Source: Bryobacterales bacterium
GTDB taxonomy: Bacteria; Acidobacteriota; Terriglobia; Bryobacterales; UBA6623
Direction: 5' to 3'
Length of the DNA: 64,000 nt
Assembly: GCA_028819215.1 (NCBI GenBank)
Contig: JAPPMG010000042.1
Coordinates: 62,001 to 126,000, forward strand
Below, piece by piece: positions 43,735 to 51,948 of the stretch (position 1 is the first letter of the stretch; the number at the start of each line of letters is the position of its first letter). A model generated the notes under the pieces. It was not told the origin of the DNA and ran no database searches. It saw nothing but the letters and a program-made list of their open reading frames with translations. Position numbers and translations under genes: made by a program.

Positions 43735-45459
43735 ATGCAGACGCGCGCCAGCTTGCTCGTCGCGGCCCTTGCGGCGACGCTGTCTTGTTCGGGGCCGCCG
43801 CCCCAGGACGAGCGGTTCGTGGCCCTGGCGGAGAGCTACATCGAGGAGTTTCTCGAGCGCTATCCCGAATACGCCACGGCCTTGGGCGACCACCGCTACG
43901 ACGGCAGGCTCAACGACTACACGGCAGCAGGGGTGAGCTCGGGCCTGGAGTGGAACAAGCGCAATCTGGAGGAGCTGGCAGCGATCGATCCGGTTCGCCT
44001 GGGCGCTGCCAACGCCATCGACTACGAGATCCTGCGCAATTACGTTGAATTCAGCATCTGGTCCTCCGAGGTCCTGCGGGAGCACGAATGGAATCCGATG
44101 CGCTACGGCGTGGGCGATGCTCTCTACGGGCTGCTGGCGCGGGAGTTCGCGCCGCTCGAGGAGCGCCTGCAGAGCCTCCACCAGCGGCTGCAGGGAATCC
44201 CCGCGGTGCTGTCGGCGGCCCGCGAGAACCTGATCGACCCTCCCAGAATCCACACCGAGACGGCGATTCGCCAGAACGATGGCGCGATCGCCCTAGTGTC
44301 GAAGAACCTCGATGAATTCCTCGCGCTGGCCCCAAGTATGGAAGGGGAGCTCGCCACGGCCCGGGAAGCGGCGCTGCAAGCACTGGAAGAACACGGCCGG
44401 TGGATGCACGAAGAACTGCTGCCTCGCTCGACCCGCTCATTCCGCATCGGCGAGGAGAAATACCGCGCCAAACTCTCTTACACACTGCATTCCGATCTGT
44501 CGATGGAGGAGATCCTGCAACGCGCGCTGCGCAGGCTGGACGAACTACAGGAAGAACTCTACAGCACGGCCCTGCCGCTGTACCGCGAACACCGCCCCGA
44601 CGCTGGAGAGGAGGCTCTCGCAGACCGCCCTGCCGTGATTCGGGCGGTGCTCGACATGCTGGCGGATTCCCATCCCACGGACTCGTCCATCGTTGAAGAT
44701 GCCAAGCAGGATCTGGCGGAAGTCACCGAGTTCACGCGGGAAAGCAAGCTGGTCTCGGTCCCGGAGGAGCCGCTGCAGATTATCGTGATGCCGGAATTCC
44801 GCAGAGGCGTCTCCACCGCCTACTGCGATTCGCCCGGTCCGCTGGAAGAGCACGGCGAGACCTTCTACGCCATCTCGCCGACCCCGCAAGACTGGACGCC
44901 CGAGCGCAAGCTTTCGTTCTACCGCGAATACAACGATTTCATGCTGCAAGACCTGACCGTCCACGAGGCAATCCCGGGACACTACTTGCAGCTCGCCCAT
45001 TCCAACCGCCTGGAGGCACCGACGATGGTCCGGTCAATCTTTTCCTCGGGCACCTTTATCGAAGGCTGGGCTGTGTACGCGGAGCAAGTCATGGTCGAGC
45101 ACGGCTTCGGCGGGGCGCGCTTCAAGATGCAGCAGCTCAAGATGCTGACCCGCGCCGTGATCAACGCCATACTCGACCAGAAAATCCACGCGGGCTCGAT
45201 GACTGAACAGGAAGCGATGGACATGATGATGGGCCAAGGCTTCCAAGAAGAAGGCGAGGCGGCGGGCAAGTGGATCCGGGCCCAACTCACGTCCGCCCAG
45301 CTCTCGACCTATTTCGTCGGCATCGCAGAACACAATGACATGCGGTCTGCTTGGATCGAGCGCAACGGCCCGGTCCAAGACTGGCAGGCGTACCACGACA
45401 TGGTGCTCTCGTTCGGCTCGCCGCCGGTGCGGTTCGTGCGCGGGCTGCTGGAGCTGTAA
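43735..45459 (+). CDS. DUF885 metalloprotease-like lipoprotein
   Basis: A 574-residue exported protein with signal and lipobox LVAALAATLSCSG and the zinc-protease motif HEAIPGHYLQ with a downstream Glu (FIEGWAVYAEQ), as in gluzincin-like DUF885 proteins. They are probably peptidases of the cell envelope. The ATG at 43735 is chosen at the signal peptide. It is 4 bases from tatT. Confidence 0.92.
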   Translation: MQTRASLLVAALAATLSCSGPPPQDERFVALAESYIEEFLERYPEYATALGDHRYDGRLNDYTAAGVSSGLEWNKRNLEELAAIDPVRLGAANAIDYEILRNYVEFSIWSSEVLREHEWNPMRYGVGDALYGLLAREFAPLEERLQSLHQRLQGIPAVLSAARENLIDPPRIHTETAIRQNDGAIALVSKNLDEFLALAPSMEGELATAREAALQALEEHGRWMHEELLPRSTRSFRIGEEKYRAKLSYTLHSDLSMEEILQRALRRLDELQEELYSTALPLYREHRPDAGEEALADRPAVIRAVLDMLADSHPTDSSIVEDAKQDLAEVTEFTRESKLVSVPEEPLQIIVMPEFRRGVSTAYCDSPGPLEEHGETFYAISPTPQDWTPERKLSFYREYNDFMLQDLTVHEAIPGHYLQLAHSNRLEAPTMVRSIFSSGTFIEGWAVYAEQVMVEHGFGGARFKMQQLKMLTRAVINAILDQKIHAGSMTEQEAMDMMMGQGFQEEGEAAGKWIRAQLTSAQLSTYFVGIAEHNDMRSAWIERNGPVQDWQAYHDMVLSFGSPPVRFVRGLLEL

Positions 45460-45463
45460 GCGC

Positions 45464-46420
45464 ATGGGTCCAAATCCGCTGTGCACCACAAATGGCAATA
45501 CCTCGCGGACGCGCGCCGGACGCGCGTGCCGGTGGGGCGTGACTCTGGCCGCCTGCCTCTGCCTGGCCTCCGCTTGCTCGGTGAAAAAGTTCGCTGTCCG
45601 CCAAGTCGGTGACGCGCTAGCGTCGGGACCGTCGACGTTCGAGACCGATCCGGATGTCGATCTGGTGGGCGACGCCCTGCCCTTCAGCCTCAAGTTCGTC
45701 GAGAGCCTGCTTGAAATCACGCCTCGCCACCGCGGGCTGCTGGTAACGGCCGCCAAGGGGTTCGCCCTGTACGCGCTGGCCTATGTCGACACGCCGGGCG
45801 AGATGCTCGCCGACGAGGACTACCTAGAGGGCAAGCGACTGCGGGAGCGGGCCAAACTGCTCTACATGCGCTCCCTGGCCTTCAGCATGCGCGGGCTCGA
45901 GGCGGCCTACCCGGGAATCTCCGAGGAATTTCGAACCAGCCCCAGCTCGGCTGCGGGGCGCGTGGCGAAGAAACACATCGACCTGCTGTACTGGGCCGGG
46001 GCCGCGCTTGGCCTGTCGATCTCGTCCGATCCGACCGACGCGTCCATGGTCGTACGCTTGCGCGAGGTCGACGCGATGCTGGAGCGCGCGCTGGAGCTGA
46101 ACGAGGCGTGGGATCGCGGGGCCTTCCACGAATTCCGGCTGAGCTTGGAGTCGGCCAAGCCGGGGGGCGGTACCGAGAGTGTCATGGAGGAGAGCTACCG
46201 GCGCGCGCTGGAATTGTCCGCAGGGGAGCGCGCTGGCCTTTTCGTGACCTATGCGGAGGTGCGCGCGATACCGGAGCAAGACCGCGCGCTCTTCGACGAA
46301 ATGCTGGATAAGGCCCTCGCGGTGGATCCAGACGCGCACGAGCAATACCGGTTGCTCAACCACATCGCGCAGCGCCGAGCCCGGTGGCTGCGTTCCAAGG
46401 TCGACGACCTGTTCTTCTGA
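45464..46420 (+). CDS. TRAP transporter-associated TatT-like lipoprotein
   Basis: A 318-residue lipoprotein (lipobox LCLASACS) of all-alpha repeats (CSVKKFAVRQVGDALASGPS, DPDVDLVGDALPFSLKFVES, GVALPALE-free TPR-like middle and AEVRAIPEQDRALFDEMLDK end). The TatT family, described in Treponema, forms trimers that bind the TRAP substrate-binding protein TatP. In related genomes its partner gene usually follows directly. Here the TRAP binding-protein gene dctP is 6 kb downstream, beyond an accessory block. Confidence 0.85.
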   Translation: MGPNPLCTTNGNTSRTRAGRACRWGVTLAACLCLASACSVKKFAVRQVGDALASGPSTFETDPDVDLVGDALPFSLKFVESLLEITPRHRGLLVTAAKGFALYALAYVDTPGEMLADEDYLEGKRLRERAKLLYMRSLAFSMRGLEAAYPGISEEFRTSPSSAAGRVAKKHIDLLYWAGAALGLSISSDPTDASMVVRLREVDAMLERALELNEAWDRGAFHEFRLSLESAKPGGGTESVMEESYRRALELSAGERAGLFVTYAEVRAIPEQDRALFDEMLDKALAVDPDAHEQYRLLNHIAQRRARWLRSKVDDLFF

Positions 46421-47188
46421 TTCAAGGCCGCCGATCAGGGAGTCCCAAGCACGAGACACGCAAAGATATTCGAAGTCCGGCGGTATCGTATGCAGATCAA
46501 AAACGCGACCTGCGGCCTGTTCGACATCTTGGGCACCTACGATCCGACTCGCGAAGGATTGCCTGCGATTTGGCATCACTGTGCGGGCCGGATCACGACA
46601 GCTGATGCGCGAGCGACTGCGAAGCTACGGGCTGGCTCGGACAGAGACCCGTATCGACGTTCCGAAATATTGGGGAGAGCAAGCCGCCTGCAACTGGCCG
46701 CAGAACTCGAAGCGCACCCGGTAAAACGGGGCCGCGCTGCCTTGGGTTGCGGGCGCCAGTGCCAGCCATGCCAACCCGAGTTGCTTTACCAAGCGCGAAT
46801 CTTGGGAGACTTGACCGGAGGCCAAGGTCCACTCCGGAGCCGAGGTAGGCACTCTGCACATCTTGGGTGCCCCGCCTTGATTCACCTCCGCGGGCAGACC
46901 GAAGACGAACGGGAGCGGAAACACCGAAGATCTCGAGCGCCAGCCCGGTCGAGCTGCCGGCTCATAGTGAGAAGGACATCGAGCGATCCTAGCAATCTCG
47001 TCGTAGGTGGTCTGACTTCGACGGCCATTGGTGTCGCAGCCCTGAGCGAGGCTGCAGGTTGTCCAGCCAGATCGATTTCTTGACTAACGGCACGGTCCCG
47101 AACTTCCTGCCTTCTGTCCTTGGTCGAGTCCGGCTCAATAGGTTCGAGTTGCGCCTCTGAGCCTCGGAGCCTTCCTCGCCGATAATGG
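46421..47188. other. Gene-poor segment with repeat copy A
   Basis: No gene is supported in this 768-base stretch. A plus-strand frame of 197 codons starting at 46490 exists but lacks a ribosome-binding site or known domain. The main recognisable feature is the diverged repeat copy beginning at 46487. Its proximity to tatT marks the left edge of the accessory block. Confidence 0.5.
46487..46640. repeat. Diverged direct repeat, copy A
   Basis: TATGCAGATCAA at 46489 and the bases that follow align without a gap to 52187-52340, exactly 5,700 bases away; I counted 79 of 130 identical positions. The plus strand of both copies reads MQ(I/V)KN with shared LxDI, TxDPxRxG and PAI. On the minus strand both encode PNR, DVE and RVxDLH. 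The absence of gaps suggests that both derive from one coding sequence or mobile element. Confidence 0.62.
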
Positions 47189-48274
47189 TTGGTCTTGCTT
47201 CAGGAAAAAGAATTCGACTTCCCTATCGTCCCCAGTCCTGCCCTGGAGCGCGCGGCGCAAGACTGCTGTCCGCTCTTGGCAGATGACGAAGCGCGAGAGG
47301 AGTGGATTGCCTGCTGCTCGCGGCGATTCTTCCCTCTGGCCAAACGCATCGCCGACGATGACGATCTTGCCCGCGAAGCACTGCAAGTCAGCTGGATCAA
47401 GATCTTCCAAGCGGCCAACGTCAGCGTGAGAGGCCCTACGGCTTGCCCGTGGGTCGCCTCGGTCGTCGCAAACAGCGCCAAGGATCTTCGACGCCAGCAG
47501 CGACGACGCAGGGAAGTGTCCCTTGAGGCGGTGGGGACTCGTAGCGCAGGTCAAGACTTAGAAGCCATGGTGCAGGAACGTCAGTTGCTCACATTTCTGC
47601 ACGAGATGATCGCGATGCTCCCCGACACATACCGGCGAGTTGTGGAGTTGCGGCTACAAGAGGGCGTCTCCACCAAGCAAACGGCCCGGCGCCTCGGAAT
47701 CTCTCGCTCCAACGTGACTACTCGCCTGAACCGGGCCGTGCGGATGCTCAAACGCAGTATCAAGTCCCGCATGGAGCCACGCAATCCGCATCGCTGGACC
47801 GGAGATCTCAATGCGCCGTGGGAAGGCTTGTTTCCTCATTGGGTTCAAGTTCTCGAAACTCCTTTGTGTAGGAGCCTTTTGCAAAATTCGCGCTGCATAG
47901 TCAGAATCGTCCATATGTCGCGCTGTCGAGAGGCGTGTCTGCTAGATCTTGAGATCCTCACTGTGGACGAACGAATTTTGCAAAAGCCTCGTAGGCCTTC
48001 ATATAGGCACTCGTGCCCATCGTTGGGGCCTCGTAGTCCCGAACACCCTTGGCGAACAACCCACTCCCTGTCAAGCTATCCATACTTTGGAGCGAATGTG
48101 AAGAAACTTGTGACCGTTCCGCCATTACTGACGTTTATTGAAGTAGGGGAGCACGAAAATGCGACTGCAACTCATCGCCGTTATCGTCTTGACAGGCTCT
48201 GTATCCGCTATCGCGGCCACACAGCCTATCGTAGTCATGCCCAACATCGATCTGTTCGACGGCCTCGAGCCTGA
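47189..48274 (+). CDS. ECF-like RNA polymerase sigma factor, 3' end altered by MITE
   Basis: Residues 30-110 show sigma region 2 (WIACCSRRFFPLAKRIADDD, LAREALQVSWIKIFQ) and residues 135-190 region 4 (LPDTYRRVVELRLQEGVSTK, QTARRLGISRSNVTTRLNRA), as in extracytoplasmic-function sigma factors. After residue 195 the sequence loses all family character. A 119-base MITE begins at codon 228 and the frame runs through it into the next gene's region. The native stop has therefore probably been lost. The start is a TTG at 47189 with poor context. It precedes the Cys-rich/propeller pair and could control it. Confidence 0.78.
   Translation: MVLLQEKEFDFPIVPSPALERAAQDCCPLLADDEAREEWIACCSRRFFPLAKRIADDDDLAREALQVSWIKIFQAANVSVRGPTACPWVASVVANSAKDLRRQQRRRREVSLEAVGTRSAGQDLEAMVQERQLLTFLHEMIAMLPDTYRRVVELRLQEGVSTKQTARRLGISRSNVTTRLNRAVRMLKRSIKSRMEPRNPHRWTGDLNAPWEGLFPHWVQVLETPLCRSLLQNSRCIVRIVHMSRCREACLLDLEILTVDERILQKPRRPSYRHSCPSLGPRSPEHPWRTTHSLSSYPYFGANVKKLVTVPPLLTFIEVGEHENATATHRRYRLDRLCIRYRGHTAYRSHAQHRSVRRPRA
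47872..47990. mobile_element. MITE with 19-bp terminal inverted repeats and 4-bp target duplication
   Basis: GAGCCTTTTGCAAAATTCG at 47872-47890 and the reverse complement of 47972-47990 (GAGGCTTTTGCAAAATTCG) match at 18 of 19 bases. Both ends are flanked by GTAG (47868-47871 and 47991-47994), a 4-base target duplication. The element is 119 bases and encodes no transposase. The TIR sequence and 4-base duplication with central TA resemble IS5-family elements (inference). It lies within the 3' part of the sigma-factor gene. Confidence 0.85.
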
Positions 48275-48707
48275 TGCGCGAGTGACGGCGTTTCTCAAGG
48301 CTACCGAATCGCCTAATCAATCCGGCTCCTGCATTCCCAGGTCATCCGAGGCAGGCGTACCGGAACGTCTTCCTTGGCTGGACTCGGTCTTCGGGTGGGT
48401 CGAGGCGCATGTGCTGAGAGTTGAAACGGCCCTAGCATCCGGAATAGAGTGCGATACCGGCTGTTCGGGGCATTACCAAGGCCCGAAGCACCTTCTCGGC
48501 TGTGGTCTCTACGGAGGTTGCGGGACCTACTGTGCCTCCGACCCCACCGAGTTCTATTGGGAAGATGGCTGCATCGACTGCACCATCCAGGATCCCGATA
48601 ACGATTGCGATGGGTGTTCCGTCGATCAAGCATGCCAGCACCCGCCTATTGGCGGGTCGGACAGCAATTCGGGAGCGAGCCCCAGCCCAGGAGGAGAAAC
48701 CCCATGA
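48159..48707 (+). CDS. Secreted cysteine-rich protein
   Basis: A 182-residue protein with signal MRLQLIAVIVLTGSVSAIAA and eleven Cys, ten of them in the C-terminal half in CxxxC and CxxC arrangements (IECDTGC, CGLYGGCGTYC, CIDC, CDGC). A Gly/Ser/Pro-rich tail ends it. GGGGAG lies about 8 bases before the ATG. It overlaps the following gene by 4 bases (ATGA). No family recognised; disulfide-bonded or metal-binding secreted protein is likely. Confidence 0.82.
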   Translation: MRLQLIAVIVLTGSVSAIAATQPIVVMPNIDLFDGLEPDARVTAFLKATESPNQSGSCIPRSSEAGVPERLPWLDSVFGWVEAHVLRVETALASGIECDTGCSGHYQGPKHLLGCGLYGGCGTYCASDPTEFYWEDGCIDCTIQDPDNDCDGCSVDQACQHPPIGGSDSNSGASPSPGGETP

Positions 48708-49708
48708 AGACACCCTATCTCACGATCCACGGAACTTGCATCCTGCTGGCCTTGCTTGTTCTGAACACAATTAGTGCTGCCGGTCCTGACCGTTTAGACA
48801 TCGGAATCCATCTCATTCCAGGACCCGCCGAACTACGTGTCGAGACCGCCGGCATCTGCCGCTGGCGGGTTTCGGTGATTCGCGCGGATGCCAAGAACGA
48901 ACCGCACTATGCGCTCATCCGCCATGATGGCACAGTGGCGTTCCGTAACAGCTTCTGGGCAGATGGCGCGATACAGTCCACGATCATGGACATGGCACCG
49001 CTCGACAGGGGTGGGGCGGTCGTTTCGGGGGGGATGGTCCAAGCGGACGGAGCGATTGCACGGGGTGCGATGATCGTTCGACCGGACGGCAGCATCGAGC
49101 GCTTCATCCGCACGGATGACTATATCCCTCATCGGGTAGCGGCCGGGGAAGACGACTCGGTCTGGGTGTTCGGACGGCAGCGAGGGGACGAGGCGGGGAT
49201 CGTCCGCAAGTACAGTCTCGACGGCGAATTCCTAGGGGAGTTCCTACCTCGCTCGATGTTTGGCTCGGAGTTGCATCCGTCCATGCCGGCCGGCAGAGCT
49301 GGCCGTTCGTTCGCGAGACGACTCGGGGAAGGTGTCGGCTTCTATTCCGGGGTGGCGAGTGAATGGGTCGAGCTAGACGCCAACGGGGGACTCGTTCGGC
49401 GGGTTCCCCTGCCGTTGGTCCAAGTTCAGTTCCTCGCGGTGACGAGTTCGGGACGGGTACTGGCATGGATCTCAGGCCAAAGATTCGGAATCTACGAACT
49501 CGCGCCTGGCAAGGAATCTTGGGCAGCGATTCCGGGCTGGGTCGGCAGTATTGATGCACCTCCGTCCGTGGGGTTGTTGCACGGTGCCAGGGGAGAACGC
49601 GTAGCGCTGCAGGAACTGCCTGCGCTGCCCAACCTACGCTTCAGCAGCGTCCCGGGACAAAGGCAAGTCGATCACCTCTCTCCACATGATTCTCCCGTGC
49701 GGAAATAG
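48704..49708 (+). CDS. Secreted propeller-like protein coupled to the Cys-rich protein
   Basis: A 334-residue exported protein (signal YLTIHGTCILLALLVLNTIS) whose body shows repeated short strands, e.g. YALIRHDGTVAFRNSFWADG, GAMIVRPDGSIERFIRTDDY and GIVRKYSLDGEFLGEFLPRS, like NHL/six-bladed propellers. The ATG at 48704 overlaps the upstream stop (ATGA) and GGAGGAG lies 7 bases before it, so the two are translated together. No enzyme motif is visible. Confidence 0.75.
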   Translation: MKTPYLTIHGTCILLALLVLNTISAAGPDRLDIGIHLIPGPAELRVETAGICRWRVSVIRADAKNEPHYALIRHDGTVAFRNSFWADGAIQSTIMDMAPLDRGGAVVSGGMVQADGAIARGAMIVRPDGSIERFIRTDDYIPHRVAAGEDDSVWVFGRQRGDEAGIVRKYSLDGEFLGEFLPRSMFGSELHPSMPAGRAGRSFARRLGEGVGFYSGVASEWVELDANGGLVRRVPLPLVQVQFLAVTSSGRVLAWISGQRFGIYELAPGKESWAAIPGWVGSIDAPPSVGLLHGARGERVALQELPALPNLRFSSVPGQRQVDHLSPHDSPVRK

Positions 49709-50284
49709 CCGTTCTCCGGTCCTTAGGTGGAGCGGCTGCTCGGCTTCATCGCCTTGATCCGCGACTGCGATCGCCCAGTTGTCCCTGTCCGCGAGCTGAG
49801 AGCTCGGATGTTCTGCGAAGACTGCAGTCTTCCTGCGACGCGTGCGATCGTCAGGGCCACGAGCGCTACCACTCCATCATCGTTTCGCGGGCATACCTCG
49901 CATTGCAGGGAATTTCAATTCTCCGAGGATGCTGGAGCTAGCGACGGAGCAGACAGCAATCGTTGATTCCCCAACACCGAAAACGGGCGTCAAGACGCCG
50001 ATCACTCGCGCAAGGAGCGATCTGGAGCCGCCAATGATGTCTCACCGAGCCTCCCCTCGTCGTTGCGAAGCCCCGTTTCGCCGGAATCTGGGCTGGCATG
50101 TCGAGAATTGAATTTGCCTGCCTCGCATTGATCCCGATCAGGTCGTCCGCAACTACCGCTGAATGTGCCTAGCATCGGAAACGCAGTCGAGCGGGAGGGG
50201 CGTTACCGCGCACCTACCTCATGGATCCGAGTGTGCGCGACCGAAGCACTCGGTTCCTCAGATGGCAGACCTCGCTACGCGGGC
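49709..50284. other. Intergenic stretch without a supported gene
   Basis: About 576 bases between the propeller-like gene and the AbiEii-type gene, which end toward each other. Short frames exist, but none has a ribosome-binding site, a domain or a match to neighbours. No repeat with the flanking copies was seen. Confidence 0.4.
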
Positions 50285-51415
50285 CTAGCGTGACGGCCCG
50301 AACTCCCTCTCCGGTTCGGCCCGACGTGGGACCGGGCGGTAGCGAACGTAGCGAGGTGGATCGGGCTTGGCAACTCTCGCGAGTGCCTCGGCAAGCCCCT
50401 TGCTGGCCGGTCCAGCGTTGCAATCGCGCATCAAGATGTCTGTGAGGTCCGCGCCGGAGAAGTCGGCTCCCCGCAGGTCGGCGCTGGCCAATACCGCCCC
50501 GCTCAGGTCGGCGTTCCGAAGGTTGGCGTTCCGAAGATCCGCGCTCGAAAAGTCGGCCCTTCGCAGGTCTGCCCGCTCGAAGTTCATGCCACACAAGACA
50601 GCCCCGACGAATTTCCCGTCGCTAAGATCCGCTCGGGAACCTCGCTGGCCATCCGATTCGAGCCAGATCTTGTGCAGAGCCAGTACGTCCGCAAGCGACC
50701 GTTCGCCGGAAATGGACTGCTCAATGATCAGTTGCCCGCGATGGTGCATCTGCTCGACAATCGCGATCCTGAACGCCAGCGCTCGATCATCAGCGGTGGC
50801 TACGTCTCCTAGCAGTGCGTCGTCTTGGAATACCCGGCGATACCGATCTGCCAGGCGCTCGTGGTGCCTGCTGAATCGGTCAGCTCGCAGAATCTGCTCG
50901 GTTGAGAAACTGTCTCCATAGGACTCTGCCAAGAACCCCAGGTCGTAGAGGTCTCTCGCCTTGGTCCGGTCGTCCGCGGCATTCATCTTCTGATCGAACA
51001 AGGCCGGAATCTTGTAGGTGCGAATTCCATCCACGATTTCGATATCGTCCGCTTGCGGTATGTTTCTGAAACTCAACTCCACCTTCAGCAATTGATCTGC
51101 GTTGTTCGCACGGTTGATGTAGTGGACATGGAATCGTCGTCCCTTCCACATGGGGAGACCCCGCCTGAAGGCAGACATCGGAACATCGACCTCTCGCAGG
51201 CCACGCCGTACACGGTTCTTTATCCGGACCCGCTTTGCGCGGCCGCAATCGAAGTCGAGGTCGACAGAATGACGGTCCAACCCATAAAGCAACGCCAGCG
51301 CAGTCCCTCCCTTCAGCACGAGGGGGGTGTCTTGCATCTCGAGAGCGATCTCTCGCATGATGCGTTCGTGGAGTGCTTGTTCCGCGCTCAGCCGAACACT
51401 ACGGTGGGGAGCCAT
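50285..51415 (-). CDS. AbiEii-type nucleotidyltransferase fused to pentapeptide repeats
   Basis: Residues 1-240 are an AbiEii/AbiGii toxin-like nucleotidyltransferase with all four family motifs: LKGGTAL (34-40), DLDF (52-55), KVELSFR (111-117) and QKMNAADDRTKARDLYDL (142-159). Residues 261-329 are about 14 pentapeptide repeats (ADLRRADFSSADLRNANLRN and following), forming a right-handed beta-helix. AbiEii proteins inactivate tRNA and cause growth arrest in phage exclusion; the repeat domain is not part of the known proteins I recall. It overlaps the upstream gene by 28 bases, implying a two-gene unit. The basic C-terminal tail (351-376) is probably disordered. Confidence 0.9.
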   Translation of the reverse strand: MAPHRSVRLSAEQALHERIMREIALEMQDTPLVLKGGTALALLYGLDRHSVDLDFDCGRAKRVRIKNRVRRGLREVDVPMSAFRRGLPMWKGRRFHVHYINRANNADQLLKVELSFRNIPQADDIEIVDGIRTYKIPALFDQKMNAADDRTKARDLYDLGFLAESYGDSFSTEQILRADRFSRHHERLADRYRRVFQDDALLGDVATADDRALAFRIAIVEQMHHRGQLIIEQSISGERSLADVLALHKIWLESDGQRGSRADLSDGKFVGAVLCGMNFERADLRRADFSSADLRNANLRNADLSGAVLASADLRGADFSGADLTDILMRDCNAGPASKGLAEALARVAKPDPPRYVRYRPVPRRAEPEREFGPSR

Positions 51416-51948
51416 GCGTCGTGGAGTTCCTTTTCTTCAGGGGACAGCTGGTTCCGGAGCGGCTTGAGGTACTCCTCGACCAAATGTTCTACGTGCTCAG
51501 GGGCAAAAAGCCATTGGTTGATGTTGTGGACCGGGACGTGCCTTGGAAACTCGGCGCACCAGCACCCTTGGGTATCGACAAGCACGTAGTCCGCAATCGC
51601 ACGATAGTGGTTCGCCACCCACACCGGCCCGCAGCCGGGCGGGATATACAGTCCCGCAATGACGTGGGCCATGTCGCGGACGCCCTTGCTTCCGAGGCTC
51701 GGAGTTGTGTCCGACCAGCCGCCCGGCCCGGCGAGCTTCAGGGTACGGGGATTGTCAATGGACGTGACGAACGGCACGTCTCCGTGCCAATCTCCGGTGT
51801 CCTCGCCGGGAAGGCGAAGATTGAGGGCCACCGAATATGACAAATAGCGTGTTGGAGTCGTGACCGGAAACCGGACGGCTTGGTGGTACTTTCCGATCCC
51901 TGGATTCCAGAAAGTCGGTAGAAGATCCTCTGAGCTGGAGTCGGACAC
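51388..51948 (-). CDS. Unknown protein paired with the AbiEii-pentapeptide toxin
   Basis: A 186-residue soluble protein without signal or membrane segment (FPVTTPTRYLSYSVALNLRL, GEDTGDWHGDVPFVTSIDNP, EEYLKPLRNQLSPEEKELHD). It is not the winged-helix AbiEi antitoxin. Its position directly upstream and 28-base overlap with the toxin-like gene make it the obvious candidate for the antitoxin or regulator. A Gly-Pro-Trp-rich middle and a WCAEFPRHVPVHNINQWLF stretch are distinctive, but no family is recognised. Confidence 0.75.
   Translation of the reverse strand: MSDSSSEDLLPTFWNPGIGKYHQAVRFPVTTPTRYLSYSVALNLRLPGEDTGDWHGDVPFVTSIDNPRTLKLAGPGGWSDTTPSLGSKGVRDMAHVIAGLYIPPGCGPVWVANHYRAIADYVLVDTQGCWCAEFPRHVPVHNINQWLFAPEHVEHLVEEYLKPLRNQLSPEEKELHDAWLPTVVFG

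Noticed and set aside
46490-47083. 197-codon plus-strand frame in repeat copy A
   Set aside because: Lacks a ribosome-binding site and known domain; only its first part is shared with copy B, so it is described as a repeat rather than a gene.
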